Below are positions 27,775 through 42,500 of a DNA stretch of 64,000 nucleotides, piece by piece. Location of the stretch: contig WHVY01000007.1 of the NCBI GenBank assembly GCA_022266195.1, forward strand, positions 2,356,001 to 2,420,000. The letters run 5' to 3'. The notes under the pieces were generated by a model, which saw only the letters and a list, made by a program, of their open reading frames with translations, made no database searches and was not told the origin of the DNA. Position numbers and translations under genes: made by a program. This DNA comes from Tetranychus cinnabarinus. Taxonomy: Eukaryota; Arthropoda; Arachnida; Trombidiformes; Tetranychidae. Each line of letters starts with the position of its first letter. Position 1 is the stretch's first letter.

Positions 27775-28686
27775 TCGATTAATCCTTTTTATCCTTTTCT
27801 TAATTTTTAATTCTCACTCAAACCCAATTGATCAACTGGATAAATATATTGAAAGTAAATCTAATTGATATCAGAAGGCGTTAAACCAAAACTCACAAAA
27901 TCACCAAAAAATTTATATTAATCATCCTTCATCTCTCACCCTTCATCAAACACCTTTTTTTTGTATTCATTTGTTTTTTGTTTGCTTGTTCATCATGCAC
28001 ACCAAAGCTGTTTGTAAATCAAAAAGGTAAACAGGAGAATGAAGAAAATCTGAAATTTGATAAACAAAATTAGTATTATTAATGAAATTATTAGAAACAA
28101 ATTGTTGGCAAATATTTTTTCTTCAAACATGTTTACCTTCTTGACACACCTTGACCCTTAGCACGCTTCCAAAATCATCTTCACTTGCAAAGTTCATTTT
28201 GTATTTTTTCTTCTTCTCTTCTCCTTTTTATATAATGTCCAACCCTTTTCATTAATCTGTTAATCATCTTCATCACCATTAGAATCAAAAACAATGGAAA
28301 TTGATAGAAACCAAAAAAAGGGAAAAGTTGAACTTGGGCTTGAGTTTGCAATGTTAACTGAAAACAAAACAAAAAGATGCAACAAGCAAAAGTTATTGGA
28401 CAAATTATTATTATTTGATAAATATAAATATAAATGTATAAAAATATATATTTAATTAATGTAAAATTGTCACAAAGTCTCTGGTAAACATTTAGTCACT
28501 CATCAAGAGAAAGCTCTTTTGCATCTGAGATTCTTCTGAATTTGTTTTTGTTTTGTTTTGAGTAAAGTTCTGTCTGGAGATGGAACAGTAAAGATGCAAA
28601 AAACTGAAAAGCCACTGGTCATGGAAAGAAACGGAAAATGACTAAAAATGGAAATCCTTTTTTTCTCTCTTCTTTTCTTTCTTCTT

Positions 28687-28704
28687 GATGATGATGATGA
28701 TGAT
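28687..28704 (+). repeat. (GAT)n trinucleotide microsatellite
   Basis: Perfect (GAT/ATG)n run. The same unit recurs at 32373-32391, about 40285-40300, about 42040-42060 and about 42200-42230, and as (TCA)n at 24088-24109. It is the most common microsatellite of this window and is absent from confirmed exons. Confidence 0.85.
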
Positions 28705-31700
28705 ACAGATGATGCTGCTCACGTGTTAAGAAATGCTTATTGGTCCATATCATCATCTCACTCACAATTTCATCTTTTGTGCGATTCTCATCATTCGCTA
28801 TGAATCTCTCTCTATCTCTTTCTTCTCATGTGATGACTCGAGCCATTTTTATTTAACACAAAGATTCACTCAATTTGAAAGGGTCACACGTGTGGCTATT
28901 GATTGTTCATTAAAAATGCATCTTAAGATGATAACCAAGATGATGCTGTAAATGATGATGATGATGAGGAGGATTTGGGCAGCAAAAGCAACATTGTAAT
29001 ATTAACTTTGACCCGACGCAAAAGTCAAAAGACAGTTGGAACACAAAACACACAAAATTTGGGGCAACAACAAATGAGTATTTTATTCCTCACGGGTGTT
29101 TAATTGTAAACTTTCTTCTTCTTCTTCCCTTTTCTCTCTCCTCTCTTATCTAATTGTTTTCAATCCCTGAATCCCATGTTTCTCTTCTGAACCAATCTAC
29201 TGGTTCAACCAAAAAACCTAACCATTTGGAAACATTTAACAGATCAACTTTCATTTTGAAAGTTTTTTTATCAAAATAAAAACTTTTTTCAAAACATTTT
29301 CTCTTTCAAAAACTTTATTTCTCAAAATTCAACTTTCCAAGTTTCATCATTTCTTGGTCAAAACTCAGCTTCAAAGTAAATCTCATTTCGGTAAAGCTAA
29401 AGATAACCGCGATAAATCGAAAAAACAATTCGAACTTCCAACCTTTGAAGATTCACTTTTCAAAGCGATCTTTTTCGTTGAATAACAATCGGATTCAAAT
29501 TCAATATCGGAAGCTAATTAAGTGAGTTCAGTTCATAATATCGGTAATAATCACTAAAAAGTAGATTTTTAAATTTTATCGAAATTCGAACGAAGATCAA
29601 ATTGGAAAAATCTTTGAATGTTGTTTCGAGCTTCAATCGACTTTATTGGAAGAAATTAATTTTAAAGTTTTCATTTCATTTTTTGAGGTAAAATTTCGTG
29701 AATTTTGGTTACTTGAAAGTTTCAGAGCAAAATGTATCAACAATTGTTGACAATATTGATCGTTTTACCTTTAAAAATGTTTTGTTTGTTTGTTTGGCTA
29801 CAATTAAAAGTAATTATTTTTGGAATAATTTTCTTTTACTTTTTTTCTCACCGCGAAATGAACATTTTTGCCTTTCTCCTTCAGCAAAAACAATTGTTTT
29901 AATGAACATTATTCTTTGGGGTTTTTTACCTTTTATCATGTTGACAGGAAACTGAGTAACAAGAAAGTTCAATTGACTTAAGATGTGTGTGCAACGAGGC
30001 AGCTTTCAGTCTGACAAGTTGAACATCTAATTGAATATCTTGTCATGAGAAGAAGTAAGAAGAAGCAAGAAGATAAAGTTATAAGTGCAAAGGTGACTTA
30101 CTTAGAATAAGTTGATTTGTATCTTTGAGAGAAGAAAGAGAAATGTTGTCATCATGATGATGATCATCATGCAAAATGGCAACCGGAAGAAAGAGAAAAA
30201 AAGAGAGTAAAGTGTATCAGTGCGAATCACTTTTGAACGGCTTTCTTTTCCTCTCTACTTCGGGTGTTTATTGTTATGCAAGTTGAAGATGATGATATTT
30301 ATGATGAAAATTATACTATTTTAAAGTTGCTCTTGTTGCTTCTCCTTGTAACAATTATTATATTATATACTTGCTATGATCGCCTTCGGAAGCAACTGGC
30401 AGAGGGAAACTACAAGAGAAGATAAAAAAAAGGTAAAATAAATCTTACCGGAAGAACCTTTTTCTTACATTCATTGTCTGTTGCTAATTTTTATCATCAT
30501 CATTATACTTGTACTTGTTTGACACTGGACTTGATGCTCTTCCTTTCAGTCTCTTTAATCTATGGGAACTTTAATCATTGGTATCATTTGAAACTCTCCT
30601 CGCTCTCTGTGTGTGACTGGAACGTGACACTTGTAAGATTATTAGTAAGCACACCTTATTAGCTGCCTTCAGTTAACCCACTTCCGATCTCATCGTTATC
30701 TTCTTCATATTCACTCAACCTTGCATTACCTTTTCTTTGTTTCATCTTTAAACTTCCATTGAAGGTTTAATATTTAAATTCAACTTTTCATTAAAAGGTT
30801 CACTAAAATTGTCTCCGTTCTTTACCCTTAATGACACAGGATAACCTGATGATTAATACCGTTAAATGACGGAAGCAGGTCAGCTCGAGATTAATCTCAA
30901 GTCAATCTTCACCGAAATCCTCCGGAAGGAAAATTAAAAATTTAATGTTCATTAAAATCAAAACAAATTAACTTCCATTGACATTGAGTTTGACTCAAGT
31001 CTTGCCAGTCGATTCAAAGTCTAGAAGTTGAACATTATTATAATAGAATCAAATCAACTTTGATCGGAAATTAATCGATATAATTGTCTGGTCGAAATAA
31101 TGACTTCGAAATATTTTGTTCGTCAAAAGGCACTCAACTTGGAATCGAATGGCATTTTGATTTTTTCTGGACTTTTTTCTCACCAATTCAAGGCAGAATA
31201 TGAGACTTTTTGTCGAATCAAATATTTGCATGAAAATTGAGCTTCTGTTAATTAGTCAGTTTGGATTCATTTTTTTCCAGCTGCTACTTTCATTCAAACT
31301 TATCTGATTTGCTCATTTTGACTCGATTCCAAGATGAACTTGATAGCTTATTGAAAATGTAAAACACAAGATGAAAAGTAAAAGATAAGCAAATATTAAA
31401 TTGCAAATTCATATTAATGTTTTTTCTTTGCTTTACCATAAAAAATGAAACTATTAATACTTGCATGGAAGGCTGATAAATTAACGATGAAACTGTTGAA
31501 ATTTAATGTTGAAAAGTTGAGGAAAAAAGCTGTTTAGGTTCAATTTTTTTCTCGTTTCCAAAAAAAAGTTTAATGAAGATAAATCTGAGTTCTTTGATGA
31601 AATGAAATAATGTTCAACAAGAATTGTTCATAGAAGAGCCAGGAGAAAAAAACGTAATGATTAAAGTGAAAAAACGTAGGAAAAGCGATTTTGGCTGAAA

Positions 31701-33336
31701 AAAAGATTGCAATTTTTAATGAACCAAGTGATGTGCAAAGTAACATCAATCATTTACAATCAAACAATATAGAAAGAACAATGAGAGAAGAGAAAAGGAA
31801 AAGTTGAGTTAAAAAAAATGACAAACCACGAGTTATCAGGCAAGTAACAGGCAGTTCAAATTGAATCTCATGGGAATGATGAGCTTTAATGACATTTTCA
31901 ATTCTGAAACAAGAAATCAGGAAAAGTTTAAAGGTTAGTAAACACTTGTAATGTTGAAGGTGAAGGGAAAGGATTTTTTGGCTGAAAATGGAAACAATTT
32001 GAAATTTTTGCTTCTCTTCAGTCTTCAGGTTAATCTGTGTGTTGACATTGTTATCAGAATGATCAGGTAAAGAGTGAGGTTTAGTGTCTATGGTAAGGTG
32101 CTTATCTAAGCACGTAAAGGTATCAAATTCTTTTTTCCTTCAATTGATTCACAATTGATAGAGAAACATGATACTTAGTACTTGCTGATGCAGATAAGGT
32201 TGAAAAGTTGAATTGAAACCAACAAATGATACTCATGATAATTGTAATGTAAAGTTATAAAAAGGATTGGCGATGTAAATAAGCTTTTGTTGTCACACAA
32301 AATTATCTCTCGATCTCTGACCTCAATGGAGTTTTGCTTTTCTCTTCTTTCTCTATTTTCTTGAGCAAAATAAGATGATGATGATGATGATAATGTTGAT
32401 GAGGAGGAAAATAAATACAAGAAATAAGAAGAAATTTCTTTCTTTTTCTCTTTCAGTTAGTTGTTGTTCATTTCTTATCGTTAATCAGTGAAAATATACA
32501 GTTAGTTAGGTTAAACCAAGCAGAGTAACTACATTAAACTATTTTTAAGAGATACTTTGCATTTAATTTGACTCTAGACAAGATCAAATCACACCAATCC
32601 TAATGAACAAACCGAGTAAGATGATGCTTCCAACTTGACTTTAAATTTTTACTGTCATCATCATCAACATTATCAACATTAACATAAGGAACCATTAGAG
32701 GCACTAAGGAGAGGAAAACAAGGTAAAACTGAATCTTCAAAGTGGTACTTCATTCTGATTACCTTGTCTTATTCCAGTGTCTAACAAAAATCTTATCGTT
32801 AACCTTATTACCCTAACATTAATTGATATCAACATATCAACTGGCTAAGCATTGGTTACAATTAAGAGTTGACATTATGAGAAACATCATGAGATTGGTT
32901 GACATTTTGTTTGGTCTCTATGATTATTACTCCAACTTGAATCTGCGATCAATTTGCGTGTTAATTATGATGACTATTTGTGAGTTGAGAATCCAATTTA
33001 TGAATAAATCATTCTTTTACTGATAACCAGATGATGGAAAGATGCACTGAAAGAGATGCAAAAGAAAACAATTAATTTGATTTACTGGTAAAAATGGAAG
33101 CAGAAGAAAAGGTTAAAGCAAATGACGAGATTTGAAAGGCAAAGCTTACCAAAAAAAAGAGATGAATTGGCTTTCAGTTGGTTTCAACAGTTAAATTGAT
33201 TGGTATTAATTGGTTCATTGGGTCGTATAATCAGTTTAACATTATTTCTGTACAATCCAAGGCCACATGTTAACTGTTTTCATGTTGATAAACAATTTCT
33301 GTTGATATTTCGATGTCTAAAGAGAGGTGAAGAAGC

Positions 33337-33359
33337 AGAAGAAGAAGAAGAAGAAGAAA
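33337..33359 (+). repeat. (GAA)n trinucleotide run
   Basis: Perfect GAA repeat of about seven units in intergenic DNA between the Pax and Rbbp4 genes. Confidence 0.85.
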
Positions 33360-34129
33360 TATAAAAAAGATTAGATTTTTTTAAACAATTGTATTTGCAC
33401 AAATTGTATAAAAGTAAATTAAGTTGGACAAAAAATGGGCAAATAAATGATCATCAGCATCGGAACAACATTAGTTTTCGTCATTATCAAGCAAAAAAGC
33501 CAATCCCAATGTCAGTTATTAGATTATTTCAATATACAAAAACTATTCGCATTCTGATGAGTTGATCATTATTAATACATTATTATGATATTTGTCTGTC
33601 ATTATCATTAACATTTGATATTATTATCCAATACATTTTGGACTCTATTTGTATAAACATAATAACAAATAACAATGAAATTGTATATACATATGAATAT
33701 GACAAACCATAATAATAACACTAATGAAACCAAATAACAATTATCATCATTGGACAATAATATAATAATGACAAAATAAATGCGTATTCCCTTCATCGAT
33801 ATTTTTACTCATTTTTCTCATTTCCGTCTATTTTTCATCATAACCATCAGTAAGCAGAAAAAAATCATCATAATCATCAGCATAATCTTCAACTCTCTTG
33901 AGGTAAAATAATAACTTTTTTGTATAACTATCAAGATAGACTCAAATCGATATAAAATTACAGATATTGGTCATTAAAAAGGGAGAGAGAGAGTTGAAAT
34001 GAATTACATTCATTGGATTAACATTTTGTGATTATCATTATTAAAGTTATTGGGCGTTTTGTCGCCTTATATTGGGTTGACTTGTTTTGACCCTAACTCA
34101 GAATGAATCCTTCGGGAATCATCAATTTT

Positions 34130-34154
<25 letters not shown>
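34130..34154 (+). repeat. (GA)12 dinucleotide microsatellite
   Basis: Perfect GA run, the longest dinucleotide repeat I found in the window, in intergenic DNA. It is a possible GAGA-factor site, though no promoter is evident beside it. Confidence 0.9.
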
Positions 34155-34161
<7 letters not shown>

Positions 34162-37100
34162 CGGTGAAAGAGAAAGGGAAAGAACTGAAAATAACAATCA
34201 GAACATTTGATAACAGAAGGAGAATCAAAAACTAATAGAAATAATGATAACATTGTTACAGAAGAGAACCATCTATCCTCATCCCTTATTGTCTTGGCTT
34301 TTGTGTCTCTCTCACTGGTTGAATCATTTAGGGAATCAGTTTAATCTGACAATGTGATTTCATTGGTAAACCTAAATACACATTAAAAGTATATTAATTT
34401 GGCTTTCAAGTAGTCTCCTAATTGTGTCTAACACTTACTTGTAATCCAATCTGTTGTTTTCAACATGATTAGTTGAGGCTTTCACAATTATATCACGATA
34501 CAAGTGATCAGGTCAAAACAGCTTGGTAACAGGTTCATCTTGTATGATTATGGATGTTGGCAGTAATGATGAAGACGACGATGAATCCATTTATGATTTT
34601 ACAATAACTTTACCATTCTAATTGGTGAAATTGCCATGTGATTGATTACATTTCGATTTCATTTCATGCTCATTTAAGAATGCAATTTACTTTTACTTGT
34701 TTCTTTTTTTTTCTTCATTTTACATCAACATTGGTTCAGTTATCTCTTTTTATTCATTGCAATTTGAAATGGTTCATGATGCATACAATGTTGGTATGAA
34801 ATGAAGAAAAAGTGAGAAAGATTGACTCAACATTGAATGATTATTATGAGAAATAGCTATTCAATAGTAAAATTAGTTCCATGATTTAGACTTTTGACAC
34901 AAGCACATGAACCAATAAATCTTTCTCCATTACCAAACAACTAAAATCTTCATGAGAAATGAAATTGAATCAAAAAGCACAAAAAATTTTCAAAAACAAA
35001 ATGAGTAACCAAAAAAGCTAATAATAAGCATAATTGAATGGTGATTAGTCTTTTAGAAGAGCTATAACGACGTTGGAGTAACCTATTTTCTGAATTGTTA
35101 AATCTAAAAAGTCAAATGATAATGTCTGGTGTATACATAGAATGGAATGAATGAAGGAATATGATAAAGAAAGATGAGAAAAAGATGAGGAGGAAAGAAT
35201 GATAGAGCGAAGAAATCATCTGCCTCTTGCCTGGTGCCCATTCATATTAACATTTAATCGGTTTCATTTTCATTCGAGTGAATCGTTTCTCTCATCTTCC
35301 TCATCATCATCTTTCTCTCGATCCAAGTCTAGTTCCTTCTCACTCTGTTATACAATGTACATATAATAATAATAAAGCCACCAAACACTCATTGAACTGT
35401 ACATTGAATAATAATAATTTACTTTCTATTTCTACTCCACTTTTTTTTATACCAATCAATCGATAAGTTTTGTCTATTACTGTGACTTCAACTAACGCAA
35501 AAGGTTACACACTTTGTTGTGAAAATAATGGGCAACTTTTTAGTCAATTTTTTTCTCACTTAGATTTGGCCTTTTTCTCCATTGAGCAACAACTGAATCC
35601 ATCGATCCGGTTAATTCATGCAAATTTGCTTTCAACTATTCTTGTCTTATAATCATCATCGTCGTCTCCATCATAATCATCATCTTTTCCTTCCTTGTCT
35701 TTGCGATTCTCTTTCTTTTATATCACAATTATCATGGTAAACTGAAAGAAAGGATAAAAAAGATAACATTATTAATAGTGAAGGCAATGATTTTCATCTT
35801 CTTTTTTCAGCTTTTTGTTTTGTTTCTTCCTTCAGAAGCACCAAATACTTACATTTAACAGTTGACTTTAACATTATACATTATATCAATATATGGCAAC
35901 CATGAGATTGAAGTTGAATCTCACGCAAATGCATAATATCACCCAATAAACATGCATAAATATGCAACGTAAAATCACTCCCAGTTTATGTGATGGGTAT
36001 GAAAAAATTTGAAGTAGAAAAAGATTGTTTTTTTGTTGTTGCTTAATAGCTTTCAAGGGTCAACTTTTTTTCCCAAACAAATGGCTAATTAACTTTGTGT
36101 CCATACAAAACAAAAATAACATTTCATTATTATTGCATAATTGATAGTTCATTAATGAACATCTTGATAATTATAATGATGGTCATCATTAAAAGCAATC
36201 AAATCATTTGAGATTGCTTTCTTTTGACAATCTGAACGAGCACCATGAAACATCCTAGAGAAACAACCGAAAGATGGAAAATAATGGCTTGATGCTTAAA
36301 TAGACTTCTATCACCTTTAAAATACTATCCAAATCACCTCTGGTCGGATATCATTAACAATTAACCATCTAAAAACAGGCTTAAAACAATAACTTTTGAT
36401 GTTGGGTGGGAACCAGGAAAATGGAGGAAAAGCAGACGATAAAGACACTTTGAATCCATTGATTTTAAAAAGACCAACTTAATCCGAATAAATCTTCTTT
36501 CAATAACACTGGTAATCCCACAATTAACAAGTGACTTATAACCATTACAATCGAGGAATTACGTTGAACAAGATGAGAAAAAATACAATTAAATCTAACT
36601 GTTAAAAAGAGATATTAAAAAGACTAGAAATAAATTGAGAGGGAAAAAAGGAACGAGAAAGGGGTCATCTCTTAATTAAGATCTTTAGCTTTCCAAAGAG
36701 AGGGACAATCAAATAAGGTTAACAATTGAACAAATAACAGATGAAGAATAAATTGCAACAATTTAATTTAAATTGATATCAATACTCCAAATGAGATTGA
36801 CTTTCACTTTGATACACAAAAGCTGAAAATACTGTTGCCCATTGAAAATGGGTTGTACATGCAAACATGATATTAAACATTAACAAAGAAAGATGTTTAA
36901 ATCAGTGAAAGATTCCTAAATGATGAAGGCGGACTTGAACCAATAAAATTAACATTGACCATCACCATTCTAGTCAATTAAATTAAATTGAATATAAAAA
37001 ATTGTAAATAGCACTTTTGATTGATTGGATTACATTTAATAATGGCGCTCAAACATGTTGTATCTTTGTTGCAAGTTGACAATTTTCACTCCCTTATTTT

Positions 37101-37385
37101 ACTCTCCTTTTTGATTGTTACAAGAGTGTAACCAATAATGATAATAATAGCAATAATAAATACATATTGAATTACCGAACAGATAACTGATCAAATCTCT
37201 TTACAACTTGCCATTTTCGTGTTTACTTCAATGTTTACCTAAATCAATTTACGATTAAATAAAGTGATGAGATTATCCCCTCAAAAAGCCCATTCAACTT
37301 TCCTCATCACCTACATGTGAGCTTTGAAAACCTAAGAATGATGATAAACAAGATGATAATGATGATGCTTTTCACTTTCATTACT

Positions 37386-37652
37386 TTACCAGTCAATAAA
37401 ATATGTTTTATCCAGTTCACCCTCTTGTGGTAATGCAATTTGCATGTTACTTTTTATTTTCACTTCAATCTTAATCTTGATCATTCCAAGAGCAACATCC
37501 ATTAGGTTAAAATGAACCATATCAACCTTTGCATCAAACCTTTTCAAATTCAATTTGATTCTCATTTTGAGTTGCTTTTTCCAATCACAATCACCAATAA
37601 CATACGAACCAGAAAAATCATCAAATGTACAGTTATTATTACATCGAAACAA
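37386..37652 (-). other. unassigned open frame, possible exon
   Basis: An 88-codon frame with a composition unlike the simple-sequence frames around it: balanced charged and hydrophobic residues, three Cys and two Trp, and a run of alternating polar and hydrophobic residues (KIKIEVKIK and similar) that would suit beta strands. It has no recognisable family motif. No clear promoter, acceptor site or AATAAA was found around it, and a neighbouring minus frame at 37931-38131 also looks mildly protein-like. It could be a lineage-specific exon, a decayed gene or chance. I cannot name a function. Confidence 0.15.
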
Positions 37653-39330
37653 TTAATCAAACAATACAACAAGTTGACGAAACAATCAAAGAAACATTTT
37701 CCACCTTTACCATTTCAATGAATGGAAATGATTTTAAACAGCTTTTCGTTTAAATTGAAACTCAACTCCAGACTCAACTTAGGGTGAAAATTTATTAGAA
37801 TCAAATCGACTTTCGACTTTGAGTTGAATTTGTTTCAAGATCAAGTCTTTTCCAATCAAGATACAATGTAATGTAAGAAACCAGATCAAGATTAGCCTTT
37901 GATTTGAAGCAGTTTCTAGTGATTTGATGTTCAGGAGGAAATCACTTTAACAGTGTTTTTGAGTAAAGGTTTCGAGTTGAAGATTTTGCTATGAAAATGT
38001 GTCTTTTTGTCGATTAGGATTGAATAAACTTTGATGATAAAATAATCAACAGCATGGTCAATAAACTTGCTTAAATTGGCATCATTTTCCTGGTACAATA
38101 ATAATGGGATAAAATGTTGAGAGTAAATCATGCAAACCTGTAAACCTGTGAAAAACTTTAACTCAACCTGATGCTATCAGTTGAATAATGAGAGGGTCAA
38201 GGTTAGGTTGAAGTGGTTGAAATAAAGTTAGAAGGTCCAATGGTTACAGACAATTTGCTATTCGGTCAACTAAAATTTACTCTCTTTCCTTGTTCCTCTC
38301 TATCATAATAATAAAATATGAAGCTTGGTTAACCTTGGGTTTTCTGGGTTAGTTGGGATAAGATTGTGCGTATTGGAATGCCTAGTTTAACAATGAATGA
38401 TTTTGAGGTAACGGAAGAATGATGTTGATACAGTGAATTTGTTTCCTCAAATCTTCCAATCATTTAAAGGTGCATTTACACATGAATATTTGCCATAGAG
38501 CAAGTGAGTGGGAAGACAATGATGTAAGGAAACTGTAAAGGTGAAGAATCAAGAGACCAAAAAGAGAAAGTTAATTTCGATTACAAGCTTGATTGAGAAA
38601 TTTTATCTTCTTCATCTTCTTCTTCTTCCGATTGTTCACTTTTACTTTGCAAAACAAAATGCTGAATGAATGATATTAATACAGAGTAAAGTGGAAAGCA
38701 AAAAAAAGGAGTAAATATTGTTTGACTCAATTTCATCTTGTTGATATGGTCATGGAGAGGTAATCTTGCAATGAATGATCTTCACCTTTTGCCACCTATT
38801 TTTTCCTCTTCATTTCATCATTTTCACTGTTCATCATTTCAATCACTCATCATCAAACAAGGTCAAAAATTTGATCACTTTAATAGCAAATATTGAAAGT
38901 TATAAGCATTTCACTGATTTTTCACTTTGCCAAATGTTTATCGAGTCCAAAGAAAAGGTAAGGAAACAAGAATAAATTGTAATACAAATAAATGGGAAAA
39001 CTCTTGGGAGTGAAGTATATATCAACTTGGAGGATAACAAAAGCACATTGAATGGGAAACAATCAAGTTAATGTTTTCGTCAGTCATTTTATTGCCCAAT
39101 TATGAGCATTCATGTTTGGTGAAACTGGTTCAAGTCAGGTCATTTATATGTGCACAATTATCAAGACAATGTATTAATCCTTTGGGGATGTGGAAGAAAA
39201 AAAATGATGAAAAGAGTGAAAAGAAAATTCAGAAGCAAAAAAAAAATTTGAAAAAACACGATGAAAATGACGACATTTGTTATTTTAAATGATTTAGGAG
39301 GAGAAACAAGCTAAGCTCAAGGGTAACTTA

Positions 39331-39584
39331 GGGTGGATCCGGTTTAGGTAGTTTAATCTAGATCTATGTTATTTAATCATATTTAATCTGTATTAAAATT
39401 GATAAGATTTTTTAATTTTTCATCTTTAAACACATCAAAAGTGTCCGGTTAAGAAGTAAACAAAACATTTCAATGAGTCAAGCCGCGAAAATTGATCTAG
39501 TTAAGGATTTATTGATTCAAATTAAATTTATTAATCTACATTAATTCATTTTTAATTAAGATTTTTGCTTAACCGGATCCACCC
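39331..39584. mobile_element. MITE-like element, 254 bp, PIF/Harbinger-like
   Basis: Terminal inverted repeats: the left end reads GGGTGGATCCGGTTTAG and the reverse complement of the right end reads GGGTGGATCCGGTTAAG, with 16 of 17 matching. Each end is flanked directly by TTA (39328-39330 and 39585-39587), a 3-bp target duplication. TTA/TAA duplications with G-rich termini are typical of PIF/Harbinger elements. The interior is AT-rich with no coding capacity, and it contains a further copy of the inner terminal motif (TCCGGTTAAG) at 39444-39453. I infer a non-autonomous element mobilised in trans. Superfamily assignment rests on the duplication length and end sequence only. Confidence 0.75.
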
Positions 39585-42500
39585 TTAATCACCTTTTAAT
39601 GATCATATACTTGAACCTGGGCAAAATGCGATATCATAATCTTCATCATTCAGCGTTTCTGTACGTATGATCGCAACCAGACTGATGAGGCCAAAGAAGG
39701 CAATTCTTTAACCTAACAAAGTCACTCTTGTCCCATCAAAAAAGACTTGATCAAGAGCCTTTGTTTACAAAACAATCTTCACTTCTTGTTCTTTATTATC
39801 TTTGTCATGAATATTACCAACACTTTAGCATGATTTTGATCATCCTCTTCGTCTTTATATTTCTAATGAACATGAATTTTTTAACCATGAGCCATGAGGT
39901 TTGATCGAAAAGGTTTGATTTGGAAATTCAAAGAAACGAGTTTTGTCTTGATTTGCAGTCAACTTACTTGACTAGCCTAACAGGATGCACAGTTAAACCT
40001 AAGGAGTCTCTCATTGTGCATCAAACGTTACTTCACAATAACCTTTTTGTCCGTCTAACAATTGATTCAATTTCATCTTTTACTCTTCACCATCGTTTCT
40101 CTGTACATCTCTCTTCATCATCTTCACGATACCCATTATGTTCATAATGAACAATCTTAATGATGTGTTTTTTTCCCTGCAATATTAGAAGATAAAAAAT
40201 TGAAATTTTGAAGGCGAAAAATATCTTTACACTTTAGTAAATCACTTTTTTAATATCAGAAGAAATTTTTTTTATAGATTGAGTAATGATGATGATGATG
40301 AATGAATTTGTAAAGAGTTGATGATGAAGATGATTTGTTATGAAAGCCCTATAAAAGGAGGAGTAAAATGTGTTTTATCCCAAAAGACAGTATCAAAGTG
40401 ATATATAGTAAATGAACCAGTAAGATTCTCGTATCTGTTTAAACCAGTTGAAGAGAGAACATTTGAGTCTCTAAAATTTAGAAAATACATTTTTCTTTTT
40501 TACTTTTCCTTTTCGATCATCATAATCATCATCACCGAAAGATGAAGATCAGATTCTCAGTAAAATAAGACAATTTGTCGAAATAGAAAAGTCCAAGTGA
40601 AACAATTTTTCCTCCCAGTCTTCCTATTGGGATAACAATCATCAGTTTTAAATTTAAAGTCATTTATTATCATTTTGTAGGCTTTGTTTTGAACAAACAG
40701 TTGACAAAATGGATTCACAATTTTTACCTTGGATCAATATTTAATTTAACTTTTATCAACTTTTTCAGTTGAAAATCAAAACTTTTCACAAAATCATTTT
40801 TCATATCAAATCTCAATGGACATTTTAGTCGATTCAAACATATCAAAATGATCATCAAAGTTATTATTAAAACTTTTTTACTTTTATCACTGAAAACATT
40901 ATATCGACTGAATCATTATAATTCATTGAATAATCTGATAATCGGAGTTTCGTGATGATATCAACACTGACATGGTTGGTGTAACTTTTAATCAACAAAT
41001 TTTGTTTATTATTTTTTGCTATTCTTTCCTCGAAACAATTGTGACTTTTTCTGGGTTAACATCATTTGATTAAATATTTATTGGTTCCTTTTTACCTGTT
41101 TAATCGATAACTATTTAGTACTTTTACCATTAAAAATGAAAGAGTTTCATCAATACTCTGATTAGACTAATAAACATTTTACTGATTAGTCAGGTTAATT
41201 ATTTCCATTGTATTCTGGAAGTGATTTTTTGGTGAAAAAAAGTCATTTAAGGTTGAAATGATTATACCTTTTAATGGGTTTAAAGGGTTGGAAAGTTGAT
41301 GACGAGAAGAAGAAAAAAAAATACTTTTTCCTGTGCAAAATTTTCAGGTAAACTCAAGGCACTGGATAAATTGCAAGTTGCCTTGAGTTGTGTTTTCACA
41401 AAAGTAAAACTAATCAAACCAACTTATGGAGTAAAAGGGAAAAGTGAAGGTTTCATTTAATAGCTTTTCAAGTTTCACATCGTTCTTTGATACAAACTTG
41501 ATTATCATGGAAATGATCCCGAAAGAAAGGTCTTCGAAGTAAAGATTAATCGTTATTAAAGACTTATGTAATTGAAAACTCATCTAATTGATCAGATTGT
41601 CTGATTGAATTTGAGCAGAAACTCAATTTTTATTTCACGTAAAAAACACTCTTAAGCTTGCAAGTTTTGATGGGCAATGAGCGACTCTATTAGGTTGAGA
41701 TACATTGAGATGTATTGTTAGGTTGATGAGTATACGTAAGCCAAAAAAGATTTGTACCAACGATTAGAAATATGATGATCTTCGAGAGGACAAAGATGAT
41801 CAAGATGAATGATAATGGAAAAGATGGAAACTCGAATTCATAAAAGATTGAAATGAAAATTGAAAATTGAAAAGATAAGATGTCTAACAAGAGCTGTTTT
41901 TGATGGGAAAAGAACGACTTTGCTAGGTTAAGATATTGCTCTCTTATAGCCTAACAAGACATGACTTGTTTGACGAAGACAATAAATGGTGAAAACGATA
42001 AGCTAATGAGGAAGATGACTTCGAAGACTATTATAATGATGATGATGGTGATGATGATGAGAATGAGAATGATTATTATGGTGATTATGATGATTATTAT
42101 AGTGATGTTGAGGACAAATCATCAAAAGTAATTATGATTGGAAATTAGTTTTTTTTGTCTTTTTCGTCTCAAAAATACTTACTGAAAGTGGTAAAACACT
42201 GATGATGATGATGATGATAATGATGATGAGAAGGAGGAAAATAATGAGAGAAAATGGTTAGAATAAAAAGAGTTTTTCTTAAAATAAATTGTTGATACAA
42301 TATATAATCTCATATGTTACCAACGTACCATGAAATTCAGATAGGTTACCAAAAATCTGTGACCCGAGGAGGACCAAGTCATCTAACCTCCTCCATCTTC
42401 AACCATCTCATCTTCATCATTTTCTGTCTTCTTTTTTCTTCTTTTTTTTCAATTTTCCCTTCTAACTTCCAATTATAACTAAATTAACTAAAATTATATT

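Noticed and set aside
28687..28704. Regular trinucleotide arrays considered as CRISPR or satellite arrays
   Set aside because: These are plain microsatellites with no spacers, in a eukaryotic genome.
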